From Bathymodiolus brooksi (lineage: Eukaryota; Mollusca; Bivalvia; Mytilida; Modiolidae): DNA of 64,000 bases. The position numbers and the translations under genes are program-made. A model generated the notes under the pieces. That model saw only the letters and a program-made list of their open reading frames with translations. It was not told the DNA's origin and searched no databases. Below are positions 22,801-37,800 of this stretch, piece after piece; within the stretch, counting starts at the first letter, position 1; every line of letters begins with the position of its first letter. The stretch covers positions 103,799,906 through 103,863,905 of the forward strand of contig OY804577.1 of the NCBI GenBank assembly GCA_963680875.1, written 5' to 3'.

Positions 22801-25800
22801 ATTGATGTAACTATGCTACAATCATTTCCTGTAATGTAATTCAATTCAATAAATATATTCTAACAATTCTAGCATCAGTTCCTTGAAACACTGACAATTA
22901 TGAAATCATGCAATCATACAATTCCTTCAAAATATTGGTAAATCTTTTTTATGTATATAATTTTTTTTATTGAATTGTTTTTTAATCAATTTCACTCTTT
23001 ACAAAGATGATATGAACATTGGGAATTTAAATTCTAAATTTTTGACCTGTCAGTTTCAGTCAATGTGATATATATAAAATAATGGCAGTTTTGAAAGTTG
23101 TGACAGACATTATCACTGGTATTGCTATAGGATGGCCTGTGTTACAAGTGATAATGTATGTTGAGATCTTCAAATTAGCTCTTATTGTTTTTATTGGTAA
23201 CATCATAATATGTTTGACGTCATACTGACCGGTAATATTTTCATTATCAGAGGGAGTTCGTTAATACTGAAAATATCACTTGGAGATAGATATCTTAGAA
23301 AAAATGGCCAAAGTACCGATAAGTATAAAACCTGATTTACCAGGATATAATTAACAATAAATACAGTCAAACCTGTATTAAGAGGTCACCTTTGGGACAA
23401 AGACAAAGTGGCCTTACAAGACAGGTGGCCTCTTAACAGAGGTACAATTCATGTGAAATGTTCTATGACAGGACAAAAAAGGTGGCCTTTCAATACAGGT
23501 GACTGCTTAATAGAGGTGACTGCATGGGCAGGTTTGGCTGTAAATGTATTGATAAATCTAGCTTTGAGAAAATACCGGAAATATTGACAATTCTAGCAAC
23601 ACCTAATTATGTTAATAATTTGCCTAGTTTTCTGGGCTGAAACATTTTTTCTATGTTATAGATAACCACTACAGATATGTTGGTGTTAGGGTGTGTAAAA
23701 GAAGTACATGAATATGACATGATTCTGAGTTTACCTAATGGTGTAACTGGTATTGTGCCCATAACTGAAATCTCTGATGCTTACCATGACCAATTGAGAT
23801 TGTTGGCGAGCCACGGAGAGGAAGAGGGAATGGAAGATTTAGTAAGTATGATGTGTGCCTTCCACTAAAATAGTGGAAAGTTGACAATGACCAGAAAAAT
23901 AGTACAAAAATGTATTAGGTAGAAATTTATTAATTACAGTTAAATCTGAATATAAAACCTAAAAATGTGCCCTTTATGAGCAGTTGTCTCTTATATACAG
24001 GGTCAAATTATATGCACTATTCATTGAATGGAAAAAATGAGACTGTCCTTTATAGACAGTGATTTATTTATATAGAGGTGCCTTTTTTAAGGCAGGTTTT
24101 ACTGTATTCTAATATGATATCCTTAATTGGCTATATAAACAATGCTGTGATAAAACTCCAGATATATTTTAATTTGCATATATGCATATTGTCTGACAAA
24201 TTATGGACATAATTCCTAAGTGGTTTTATGTATTTATGCAGGACTGTTGTGCATACAAACATTAAAATGTTCATTTTGTTGGTTTACACATTCATTTCCC
24301 CCCCCCCCCCCCCCCCCCCCCATAAACATACTAACGATAACCATCAAATAATTTTGACTTTTGTAAATTGTTGTCTTTCTGTGACATAGTTTCCAAGGAA
24401 TGCTGGTTATATTTACACACATACCGGTTACTGATTTATTTTATGAGCATTTTGATTGTAATACAGTACAGAAAGGGACATACCGTGATTGATCACTCCG
24501 AGAGACATAATTTTTAATCCTTTAGACATATCATCACGGACATAAACCCACTGTGATAGACCTAAAAAGGACCATAAAACAAGGTGGTGGGGATTAAATT
24601 TTATTGCTCTAGGCCGATTGATATTTTACCGCCAATTAAGAGATTAGCGTTACCTGTTCTACCTGTTGATTTTTAATATCGTAAGCCGTAATTATTGCTA
24701 CTGAAGGATGTATTTTTGACAATTAATTTTGTATCCTCTTGCTGTTAATATTTGACTGTTTGTTGCTTTTCATTGCCAAAGAATGTCTGTCTAGTTATCG
24801 TTTTCGTTTGTTTTAGAAAGTTCTACTTTATGACCTCGAGTTCTATATTAAGAATTTTGTTGAAACCGCAACTGAACTTTATCTTGTTTAATTTTAATTT
24901 CTCATTTTTTTTCTTCTGTTGGGTCGAATTCAGTATGTATTGAATTATTCGTAAATACGGGCTACTTCATAAATGTATTTTTTGTTTATAAGTTAAACCG
25001 CAGGAGTGGGGTTTTGAAGCACGGACTTTGCAAGCGCGGGTTTTGTAGTGTTTAGTTGGTAAAGAGCAGACTTCAAATTGATTATTGGTTTATTTTGTGT
25101 TTTGGACTTTAACCTCTCGTATTGAAAAAAATTAACAATTCAAGTAAACTGTTTTACACACTTGGCTTGTTACGTAATTCCGTTATAGATGAAAATAATT
25201 TTGTTTAAAATTGCAAACAAAAACCTATAACTTTGGGGGTTTTTTGGCTGTATTTTGTCACAAATCTATTGGGTTGAAAGCCAATAAGATTTGAATTTGA
25301 ATAAATAAATAAACTGGTGACATTTGATTTTGGTCAGATACTGTGTAATGTCAAACATTTGTAGGGGTAAAATCATGATAAAGGTTAATTCTTTATTTCC
25401 TTTCACGTTTCTAAGCTTTCTGCAGATTAGTGCTAATTTCCAAAATATATCCGTAAATTTAGTGACTTTTGGACATGTAGTACTTCTTTGAACGATCTGT
25501 TTATAAATATTTGTTTCGTTAATTTTTAATCAAATTCTTCAATGACCGTATACAAATTATTTAGTACGTATTTCTACAACCAAAAGAGTTTTAACTGGGT
25601 TTTCTATGAAGATTAAAATAAAAAAAATTACTGAACGTATAAAAATTATTTAGTACGTATTTCTACAACCAAAAGGGTTTTCTATGAAGATTAAAATAAA
25701 AACTAGAGGCTCAGGTGAGCCTGTATCGCTCACCTGACATAAATAAGTCCTCTTAAGAATGTCTGCATGCTGAATACATCTAAGTTACTATTCAAATCCC

Positions 25801-28800
25801 ATACTGCCATAGGGTTCTATGTTAAAACTATGTCTGCTCATGGCAGCCATCTTGGATGGAGGTCGTGGTCACCGGACACAATTTTGAAAGTATACTACCC
25901 AAGGACCATCCATGCCATGTTTGCTTTAAATTGGCTGACTGGTTTCAGAAGAGAAGACTTTTAAACAATTTTCCCATAGGGTCCTATGTTAAAACTATGT
26001 CTGCTGACGGCAGCCATTTTGAACCGAGATCGGGATCACCGAACACAATTTTGGAAGTTGACCACCTAAGGACCATTCATCCCATGTTTGCTTTAAACTG
26101 ACTTACTGGTTTCAGAGGAGAAGACTTAAACATTTTTTCCATAGGGTCCTATGTTAAAATTAAGTCGAGTCATGGTGGCCATCTTGAATTTCCGATCAGC
26201 AAACGATTCACAAGTTTAGTACAGGACCACCCAATGATCATTCCTGCAAAGCCACAATTCAATTGGCTTAGTGGTTTCTAACAAGAAGATTTTTAAAATT
26301 TCGACCAATCAGAACACATTATAGGCCCTGGCAGCCATGTTGGATTTTCGATCAGCACCAAAAACACAAATCTTGTATATGACCATCCAATGAACATTTC
26401 TGCCAAGTTTGGTTCAAATCTGTTTTGTGGTTTCAGAAAAAAAGATGAAAATGTGAAATTCCCATAGGGTCCAATGTTAAACTAAGTCGAGTCATGGCGG
26501 CCATCTTGAATTTCCGATCGGCAAATGATTCACAAGTTTAGTACAGGACCACCCAATGATCATTCCTGCAAAGTCACAATTCAATTGGCTTAGTGGTTTC
26601 TAATAAGAAGATTTTTTAAATTTCGACCAATCAGAACACATTATGGGCCCTGGCAGCCATGTTGGATTTCCGATCAGCGCCAAAAACACAAATCTGGTAG
26701 AGGACCATCCAGTGAACATTTCTGGCAAGTTTGGCTGATTTCTGTTCAGCGGTTTCAGAGAAGAAGATTTAAATGTGAAAAGCTAACGGACGGACGACTA
26801 CCCATGACAAAAGCTCACATGGCCTATGGCCAGGTGAACTAAAAATTACTGAACGTATAAAAAATATTAGTGAACTAAAATGTAATATTGAACTGGAAAT
26901 ACGCTTTAAAACGTAACAAATCGTGCATGTGTTTATGAAACTTCATTTGTGCACAAGCCAGGTCACGTGTACGCGTGTCAATAAAATACTAGGTGTAGAT
27001 ACGCAATACACAGCCACGGTTAACAATCTTTGAAACAAATTTGCCCAACCCATGATTTCACTGAATTGAAGTTGAATAATCATTTATTATTTACATTTTA
27101 TTCATCAATTCAAATGAACTGTCCGTTCTCGTGCTATTTTCTCGATCTCGGGATTTCATTCCCGGGATTACGTTGAAGGATGTTTTACGTTTTGAGGAAA
27201 GAAATAAAAATGTTTTTTTTTAATTCTGAGGGGAATCTGAGACAGTACCTGAAAAAAAAATAGGCGATATAAAAACGTAATTTCACCTGTACATCTTATC
27301 TGACTAGTTTACCTGTAAAACGACACACTTGATTATACAAGATTAACTAACACCTGGTGTTTTATTGCCCCCTGATCACCGACATGAATTAAAATTGTTA
27401 ATCCCCATCACTCTCCTAGACATGACCACTATCACGGTGATTGATCACGGTATGTCCCTTTCTGTACTGTAAGTTGCTAAAGTCAAAATGCTATGAATAT
27501 GGAAAATGTCAGCAACTTGATCGCAGCACATTGATAATCTATTTAAAAAAAACCAAATGTAAACGTGACGGTTAGTGGATTGTGTTATGACAATAGTGAC
27601 CTCTACTTCATAAAGTGGGGAATGTGACTCATCTATCTATATTTTATTGTAGGATGTTCATAGTTTACATGAGATTTTTAAGATAGGGACAGTATTGCCA
27701 TGTAAAGTGATGAATGTGGCTCAAACTAAGAAAGGGAATAGCAGTATCAAACTGTCAGTCAATCCTAAGCATATTAACCAGACATTTGAACCATCCAGTA
27801 TCAGGGACGGAGTGGTGAGAATTTCAATTACAGAGCTCTCAAAATCTTTTTTTGCCTGTAGACACCAAGACTGAAAATATGTCAGTCCTACTGAAAATTT
27901 ATTGGTCCTGTATTTTCATGAAAACTTTTTATTGTGTCTCAACAGTGCTATCTTCAGAATTTGTGGTCTGTTTTACTTCCTGGATTAGCCCTTGCTTTTA
28001 CACTGATCATAACCAATTCCAATTAAAAAACATTTCAAAATGCAGTGAAATTTCAATCAGATATTGGGACTTCTACTACACATGGAATTATCAGACCATC
28101 CAGATTTTTGGTGGTCAAGACCACCAGGACTGACAATTTTCGAGAACTCTGCAATTTTAATAATACATTATAAGTTACAAACTTTTTTTTTAATTTGGTA
28201 AAAAAATATTAAAATGTCTTCTGTGCCTGTACAAAATCAGAACAGCATTTCCATAATGATGGGGGTTAGGGCTAGGGCTATGGTGTTTAACACCACTTTC
28301 AACAATATTTCAGTTATATTGTGGTGGTCAGTTTTATTGGTGGAGGAAATCGGCGTACCCAGAGAAAACTGCAGACCTGCTGCAAGTCACTGACAAACTT
28401 TATCACATAATGTTGTATCGAATACACCTCCCCATTAGCGGAAATTAGAACTCACAACTTTGGTGGCAATAGGCACTGATTGCACATGTATTTGTAAATC
28501 CAACAACCGCAACGACCCCTCATAATGGTGGATAAAAGTAGCTTTAGGTACATGCACAATAAAAATCATTAAACAAAATATTTCTTCATAATGGTGGATA
28601 AAAGAATTATTAAATATGGAAAGATAGACAATTTTAAAAAAGGTCCTTATATAATGATGATTGTGAACATTAGAATAATTATGACCATTTGATTCATAGG
28701 AAAGTAATGAAGGAATGTGGTAGTAGATTAGGTTTGGCTTTTATGGTTTTAACGCCACTTTCAACAACATTTCAGTTATATCGTGGCGGTCAGTTTTATT

Positions 28801-31800
28801 GGTGGAGGAAACTGGAGTACCCGGAGAAAACCATCAACCTGTCTCAAGTCACTGACAAACTTCATCACATAATTTTGTATCTAGTTCACCTCGCCATGAA
28901 CAGGGTTCGAACTCACAATTTTAGTGATGATAGGTACTGATTGCATAGGAATTTTTAAATCCAACTACCATACAATCACGACCACGATGACACCCACGAG
29001 GTTACAAATATATAGTTTGTTGTAGTAGAACAGAATTTGTATCACAACGACTTTGCTTTAGCTTAACACAACAGGTGCCACTAGTGGAGCAGGAACAGCT
29101 TCACCCTTCCAGAGCACCAGAGTTCAATTTTTGCTTTTTAGTGGGGTCATGTTGCTGGATCTTAAGATTTCTGTGTACGGTAGTGTTGTGTTGTTGACCG
29201 TTGTTTGTCTTTTTTGTCTTGCCACATGTCAAAATTTCCAGGCCAATTAAGTAGTGCATTAAAAAAGATACGTCAAAACAAATAAAATGTGTACAGATCA
29301 AATGGAAAAATGTCACAACATAAAGTATTTACCAAACAAATGTATCTTCTAACACCATAGAGGGGCCGTCATGGTCGTGATCCTATAATAGTTGGATTTA
29401 CAACTGCCTATGCATTCAGTGCCTATCACTACTAAAGTTGTAAGTTCGAACCCCGTTCATGGCGAGGTGTGCTCGATATAACATTATGGGATAAAGTTTG
29501 TCAGTGACAGGCCACTGGTTTCTCCGGGTACTCCGGTTTCATCCATCAATAAAACTGACCGCCACGATATACATTTTGTAACTGAAATATTGTTGAAAGT
29601 GGCATTAAACACCATAAGCCCAACCTAGCACATCCTCTAACACCATAGTATTACAACTTTTCATTGTCAGCCTTCTGAAAGAGTTGCACCCCGTTTAGAA
29701 GTAGTGAGAGTCTTGGACATTGCAGATTGATTATATAACCAGTTGTATTTTAGGTACTGTTTGGAAGTGTAGCCAGTCAGGAGGACCATGGATATGTTGT
29801 AGATTTAGGTATCAAGAGTGTCAGGGCCTTCTTGAACAATTACGATGCTGAACGTTACATACAAGTGTTTAATGATGGTGAGATTTTGTTTAATATACAT
29901 GCATACATCCCATTAACTGGTTTAACCCTGCCATATTTTTGTGCCTGTCCCAAGCCAGGACCTGGATTTTGAAAGTCATATGTTGTGGTCTTTTTTGTGT
30001 TCAGTGAGTTCAGCTTAGATGAGAGGTGATTATTCGTTTTGTTGATATTGTTGGAATTGACATTATTGTCAAATTTTCTTTTCATAATGCATGGATAAAT
30101 ATTTGGGCCACTGAATTCAATTAAGCCACACAACGCATACCTATCCTTATCTAGGACTACATTGCTTTCATGTCACTAAATAACACTTTCTTAGTACTCC
30201 ACACCATTGCAGGATAAGCAAGATTTTATTGTAGTAAAAATAATTGTAATAATAATGTCTATTATATTCAGGATAAATAATTGTAATGATAATGTCCATT
30301 ATATACAGGATTAAATAATTGTAATAATAATGTCCTCTTTATACAGGATAAATAATTGTAATAATAATGTCCATTATATTCAGGATAAATAATTGTAATA
30401 ATAATGTCCATTATATACAGGATAAATAATTGTAATAATAATGTCCTTTATATACAGGATAAATAATTGTAATAATAATGTCCTTTATATACAGGATGAA
30501 TACATGTAATTGTAATAATAATGTCCTTTATTTACAGGATGAATACATGTAATTGTAATAATAATGTCCTTTATATACAGGATGAATACATGTAATTGTA
30601 ATAATAATGTCCTTTATTTACAGGATATCCATTAATGGTTGGTCAGTCTATAATGTGTAAGATAGAGACAGGCAAGGATAAATTAGCCATGTTAAGTGGA
30701 GAATCTAGGACAGTTGGCATAACCATAGACCCAAATAAACTGACAAATACTGAGGTAAGTTTCAGATATACCTCCTCAAAATATTTGACTTAAAAAATGC
30801 ACCTCCCATAAAAAATATAATACAAGAAAAATATATACAGTGAAACCTGAATAAACTGGAATTCGGTTTATATTATCAATATGTTTGGCTGTCATATGAA
30901 TTCTTATGGACATATTTCTTTGTTTAGTGTTCTTAAGATTGCATTAATTTTATACTGTCTGCTTTATATTCTTGAAATCACAACCAGTTTTAAATTTCAA
31001 AGCAGAGAAAACCCAACACAAAAAAAACATGAGTCAGCACAATTTCAGTTTGTGCCCAAAGTCAAATTTCTGTAATAATTGTGCACTGTTTTAAAGGATA
31101 ACATTGGCTTGGAAAATTTACAATTTTTGATTAGATTATTTAGTTATATGGAAATACTGAATAGTTAAACTGATTAGGGAATACATTCTTTAATGAGATG
31201 TTGAAAGTTATGGAGTGAGTGATTGTTGTTAAATGTCAAATGAGCCATTTTTCAGCTATTTCATGGCCAGAACAAATTACATTTTGATGAGGAGATGATG
31301 ATTATATTCACTTTGTACCAGACCAACTTGACCAACATGCTATGCTACATTTTTATAGTTCACTGAAACAACAGGGCCCGGGTGGTTCAATGAGTTAGGT
31401 AGTTGTAGGGCCCGGGTGGCTCAATGAGTTAGGTAGTTGGATTACCTATCAACTCATACAAGCCTATCACCAATACGGCGTGGGTTCGCGCCCGGCTTTG
31501 TAAATTACAAAAAGGGCGCACTCGACTTGCAGCCGCAAGTGGTAAAATTTACCAGTTACTTTCCCATGGTTGGTGGTTCTCTCCGGGTACTCCGGCTTCT
31601 TCCACCACTAAAACGGGTCGCCATGATATAGCTGAAATATTGCTGAAAGTGGTGTTAAGCACCAAAAATCAAATCATCATCACTGAAACAACAGTCTACA
31701 GGTAGACATATAGTTCTAATCAGACACATTATTCTGATTCTTTGCCAACCAGTCTTTGCACTTATTCTTTAGTGCTGCATTCATTTGGATTTCACACTGG

Positions 31801-34800
31801 AAAATAATACATTGATATTTTCTTTTTAGTTAAATGATGACATGGAGATTCCATTCAGAAGTTTGATACCAGGAATGAAAATTACTGTTACAGTAGATAA
31901 GGTTGGTATTAACAAAAGATTTGTATTTAGGATTATAGAATCTTAAAATAAGTCTTTGAAGATGATCTATGTTTAATATTGAATGATAAATCTTTGTAGA
32001 ATTTTATTTTCAAAATGGTGCTGAACAAATATTTTATCATGTGTTTACTTTGTTTTGTCAACACTTGGATAGTTGCATTTCCTGTTTATGTCACTTGGAT
32101 TGTAAAACAACTGCCAAAGCAAAAAGTGACAAATGTAGAAATCAGGAAAAATTCAATCTATCATTCATTACATTTTTATTTGTCTGCCATTTTGAATTAA
32201 ATCACTATATTTAACTTCTTTTGATAGATATAAAATAATTAATTTGCATTGAAGTCTATGTAGAATCCTGAGGATTATGCTTGGCTTCACCTCCTAACAT
32301 TTTCTTCATATCTCAATTGCTAATCATTGATTGGTCAATTCCATAATGTGATGTCACTGTGGATAAGATAATAGATAGATGTATATCCAACTACCACACA
32401 ACAAGGATCCGCTTTGTTCTAGACCAACATGCTGAGTTGGATTTTTATAGTGCTAGCTCACTGAAACAACAGTCCATGGATAGACATGTCGCTCCACTTG
32501 GACACATTATTTTGCTTCCTATCCACCAGTCTTTGCTGTTTCTCCTTAATGCTGCATGCTTAGGGGAGAAGCAACAAATACCAATTTTATAGTCTTTGGC
32601 TTGACCCGACCGGGGCTCGAACACAATATCTACCTCACTCGAGGCGAGCACGCTAACCATTACGCTGCCGATATGGTTTCAAAAATATTTTGTGGAACTT
32701 TTTTTTAAAGAATTTATATACACACACTGTATCTTTCTATGAGATATTTGGTCTCATGGCGGATCAATGTACTATTAATGTAGTGATTATGACAATTCTG
32801 GCTAAAAAATTTGGTTGAAATATTAGACGAGCTGTGTAACTTTTTCAGGCAACAGAAGAAGGTGTGACAGTTAAATTTCTACAATATAAAGCCAGTATAC
32901 ATAGATCTCATTTATCTATGACTCCTGAGAAAGCTATTAAGACTAGACAGGTCAGTCAGTTGTTCTTCCTTGTTACTAATAAAACATTTATCTATGACTT
33001 CTGAGAAAGCTATTAAGACTAGACAGGTCAGTCAGTTGTTCTTCCTTGTTACTAATAAAACATTTATCTATGACTCCTGAGAAAGCTATTAAGACTAGAC
33101 AGGTCAGTCACTTGTTCTTCCTTGTTACTAATAAAACATTTATCTATGACTTCTGAGAAAGCTATTAAGACTAGACAGGTCAGTCAGTTGTTCTTCCTTG
33201 TTACTAATAAAACATTTATCTATGACTTCTGAGAAAGCTATTAAGACTAGACAGGTCAGTCAGTTGTTCTTCCTTGTTACTAATAAAACATTTATCTATG
33301 ACAACTGTTTGCCTTGCTGGTACTCCAGTTTCCTCCACCAATAAAACTGACTGGCATGATATAACTGAAATATTGTTGAAAGTAGCGTTAAGCTTCATAA
33401 CTCTAATCCAACTATTTGCACAGATATAGAGACAATTTTATAAAAGTCATAAAATGAAAAACAAAAGAATACCTCACCGTTGGAACAGTTCAAAATCTAA
33501 CAAAAGAATACCTCACCGTTGGAACAGTTCAAAATCTAACAAAAGAATACCTCACCGTTGGAACAGTTCAAAATCTAACAAAAGAATACCTCACCGTTGG
33601 AACAGTTCAAAATCTAACAAAAGAATACCTCACCGTTGGAACAGTTCAAAATCTAACAAAAGAATACCTCACCGTTGGAACAGTTCAAAATCTAACAAAA
33701 GAATACCTCACCGTTGGAACAGTTCAAAATTTAACAAAAGAATCCCTCACCGTTGGAACAGTTCAAAATCTAACAAGAGAATACCTCACCGTTGGAACAG
33801 TTCAAAATTTAACAAAAGAATACCTCACTGTGGGAACAGTTCAAAATCTAACAAAAGAATACCTCACCGTTGGAACAGTTCAAAATATAACAAAAAATCG
33901 TTAGAAACAGAGGCAAGGTTGACACCTCTAACTTACATATACATGACCGCTGACTTTCCTAGCTTGATACAGGCAACTCAATAAAAAGTTGAGGGGTAAA
34001 GCTGGTTTTATTGGCCAAGCCTCTCCTCTTGATGGAAGTGATGCAGTCATGCGAGGGCTTTCCACTTGAGAGTAAAATGCCAACCCTCAACCCAGGTGTT
34101 TACCTTCTGTGACATTTTACCAATGAATCTAACGTTTTGACAAGTTTATTTTATGTTTTAGATCAAAGCTTGTATTTTATACATCCACCCATCCACTAAA
34201 GCTGTTGTCATGACTACTCTACCACATCTAATAGAATATAAAGGAGTACCGTGCACGGGTCTGTTTGGTCAGCTGATAGCAGAACATATTGTAGAGGATG
34301 CAGAGGTCATCAAGAAATGGAAAGGATCCGTTCTGTTTAAACTGCCGGGAGATACAAAGGCCATATGTGGGGTATGTATTTATCAGTTGTTAGCAAAGTT
34401 TGAAGATACCAAAGGCATAAATCGAAGGAAAGTAATACAATGGCCAAAAGAAAAAGTACAAAAAGATAATGATCTTATAAAAATACACAGAAAACTGCAG
34501 ATTAAGCAACATGATTCCCACAAAAAACCAGGGGTGAGCTCAGCTGCTCCAGAAGGGTAACAGAGCATAGTTTGTCAATATATCAATGCTAGGAAGAAGA
34601 GGTCTATGTATTGTATTGTGATAAGCATTTTATTTTCCTGTAAAGGATGACTTAGAAACAATTACTGCTCTATGGATGGTTAATGGCTATATATTTTCCC
34701 CTCATTTTTTTTAATGTATAATTTTAATTTGATGACAATTTTGATTTTGAAATATTAAGGTACATAATTGTTAAAGATAATGATAAAAATCTAGACCTTG

Positions 34801-37800
34801 CCTAGAAGTAGGCACAAATCCTAGATCATGGATTCCAGTTTTTCCTGAAATGTACCAATGAACTCATTGTCATAGTTACATTAAAAAACTGTCATGTTTC
34901 ATTCTTTTTTTTTGCAGAAGAAGAATTTGAGTGATGAAAATATCACAGATATGGATACTACATATAAGAAAGGCTCTAAACATAGGTAAAATAGGGTTTA
35001 ATCTCAAGTAGACTAGTACTTCTCCTCTTGGTTTTGAAAAAAAGTTTAAACAGTGATGGTCAACAATTCCACTAATATCAACAATGAACAATCACCTCTG
35101 ACCTCAAATAATTGAATTTAAAACAGACACGACAAATGCTGTTGGAAATCCAGTTTCTGGCTTGGTACAGGCATAAAAATGTGGCAAGGTTGAACTAATT
35201 AATGCAATCCTATGTATATTTCTCAATTATGGACAATATAACTGATTAAAGGTTATAACATACATAACCGATAAAAAAAGCTAAAAAAAAAAAAACAATT
35301 CCTAGAAGCAAAAACTTCCATTAAAATATATTTGATGTGATAAAAAAAATGTCACTTGTATTTATTTACCTCATGTACCAGTAAAACAGGGACCGTCGTA
35401 ATTGTATGGTAGTTGGATTTACAAGTACCTATGCATTCAGTACCTATCATCACTTAAGTTGTTAGTTCCAATCCCGCTCATGGCAAGGTGTACTCCATAC
35501 AACATTATGTGATAAAGTTTGTCAGTGACTTGCCACGTATACTCTGTTTCCCTCCATCAATAATACTGACTGCCACGAAATTACTGAAATATTGTTAGAC
35601 TGAAAATGGCACAGAAACACAAACAAGCAATTATTACTAAATGTTATACCAAACTATTGCTTGAAATTCATCCATCTTGGATTAGACATGTGGAAAAATC
35701 ATGTGATACTTTACAATTAAGCTAAATCATATTCTATCTTATATTTCAGATGTAGAGTTATGGACCTTAATTATATAGACAGTCAAGTTTCAATCACTCT
35801 CAGACAGTAAGTGTGTAGTGTTGAAGGTTGACCAATAAGTCTTCCAAAGTACATGTAGCTGTAGTAGTGCTAAACAATCATGCTCCTGATGTATTTAGCC
35901 ATGCGAGCAAAAAACCTGTCATATCAGAAAATTTCAAAATTACCATAGGGCAAATCAGTTTTAAGGTCAAGTGAGCTTATGTTGCCAGGCAGCATCCATC
36001 ATCCATCTTGGGCCAATTTCTTCTCCTGTAAAACCACTGGGACAAAATAAATCCAACTTGGCAAGGATGACCCCCTTTTGAAATTGCATCCAGGTGCCCA
36101 GCACTACATCAAAGATGGTCACTGTTACTAAAAATAGTAATTTTCAAAAAAAGTTTTGCCTTTTTTCCACTGGAATGGGCTGAAATTTATACTAGGTACA
36201 TTATAATTGGTTGTGTACCATGTATTCATGGTTTTTCTGTAACACTTTAAACAAAAGTGGTCCATATAATAAAAAAAACCAATAACTTAAGAAGTCCAAT
36301 GCTATAAGACTTCTATAAAATTTGTCCAGTAGATACCCATTTTAATAGTAAATAATTCAGTTATAGGAACAAGCAGTGTTCAACATTCTGAGGTTGTACC
36401 ATGCTAGTGTAAGGCAAATTAGATTTTTTATTAGTGTCATGTTGAATATCAATAATTTCTCCAAATGAGTAAGTTGTTAATAATTTTCCATGCGAGTGAC
36501 TTCATGGAATATCTGGTAACCATTATATAGGCTATCATGGAGCCATGGTTAAAATAGGATATGATATTACAGGATGTACTTAATTCATTTGGGATTCAAC
36601 ACTATTTTTTTTTTAATTTATCAATGTGTAAAATGGGCAATGCACTCTCAAGCTAAATAAAAATCTGAAGGATCTGTGAGTGCGTCAGCCCATTTTACAC
36701 ATTGATAAATTCAAAACAAAAAGTTTTTAATCCTTATAATTCTTATCTACCACGAAAAAGGAAAAAATATTTCAAACCACTTCTTTAGAGCCTACATGTT
36801 TGTAATGACGTAATGCGTAGGAAAATATCACCCTATTTTGTGGAAATTGACAACAGGTAAACATAACCCCAAAAGGTTTAACAATATTTTTTTTAATAAA
36901 CAAAAATAGTATAAGATTTAAAATGATGAAATAACACGAATTAATTGGAAGTTTATTTATCACAAAAATTCTGAATGAGGACTGTTACTTTGGGAAATAT
37001 AATTGCTGCTACCATATAAGCGAGACGGGTGTTACAAAGTCGACAATATTGTTTACCGTAGAAACGAAAGTGGTTTTGACCAAGGAATTTATCACAAAAT
37101 AAAATTGATAACTGGAACTTTGTGTAGCCAATCATAGAGTTCTATTTGGAGTTATGCTTCTAAGGTTGAATTATTACACGATAGAAATAATGTGGGTTTT
37201 TTTTTCTTCTTTTATTATAGAAGTATATTGAATCAAAAGTACAGGACAATAGATGACGTAAAACCTGGAGCTCTAGTTGAGGTAGGTATTACAATAGAGG
37301 ACATAAGACTTGAGGTTAATATTTCAATACAGGGCATAAAACCTGAATTAGGTATTACAATACAGAACATAAAACCTGTAGTAGGCATTACAATACAGGA
37401 CATAAAACCTGTAGTAGGTATTACAATACAGGACATAAAACCTGTAGTAGGTATTACAATACAGGACATAAAACCTGTAGTAGGTATTACAATACAGGAC
37501 ATAAAACCTGTAATAGGTATTACAGTACAGAACATAAAACCTGTAGTAGGCATTACAATACAGGACATAAAACCTGTAGTAGGCATTACAATACAGGACA
37601 TAAAACCTGTAGTAGGTATTACAGTACAGAACATAAAACCTGTAGTAGGTATTACAATACAGGACATAAAACCTGTAGTAGGCATTACAATACAGGACAT
37701 AAAACCTGTAGTAGGCATTACAATACAGGACATAAAACCTGTAGTAGGTATTACAATACAGGATGTAAAACCTGTAATAGATATTACAATACAGGACATA

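Noticed and set aside
25767..26101. Frames inside the GCCATCTTG elements (also 52423-52763)
   Set aside because: The same short frames appear in both inverted copies because the DNA is repeated; composition and tandem structure point to noncoding elements.
30224..30623. CRISPR-like repeat array
   Set aside because: Direct tandem repeats with no unique spacers, in a eukaryotic intron; the same reasoning applies to the 39-, 44-, 47- and 76-bp arrays.
31375..31500. tRNA genes at the heads of SINE-A, B and C
   Set aside because: A and B boxes are present, but no cloverleaf with a proper acceptor stem is seen and the sequence continues into SINE bodies.
34372..34560. Extension of exon 9 frame to 116 codons
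   Set aside because: The extension past the donor at 34372 reads intron and an inverted dispersed repeat; homology to RRP5 ends at AICG.
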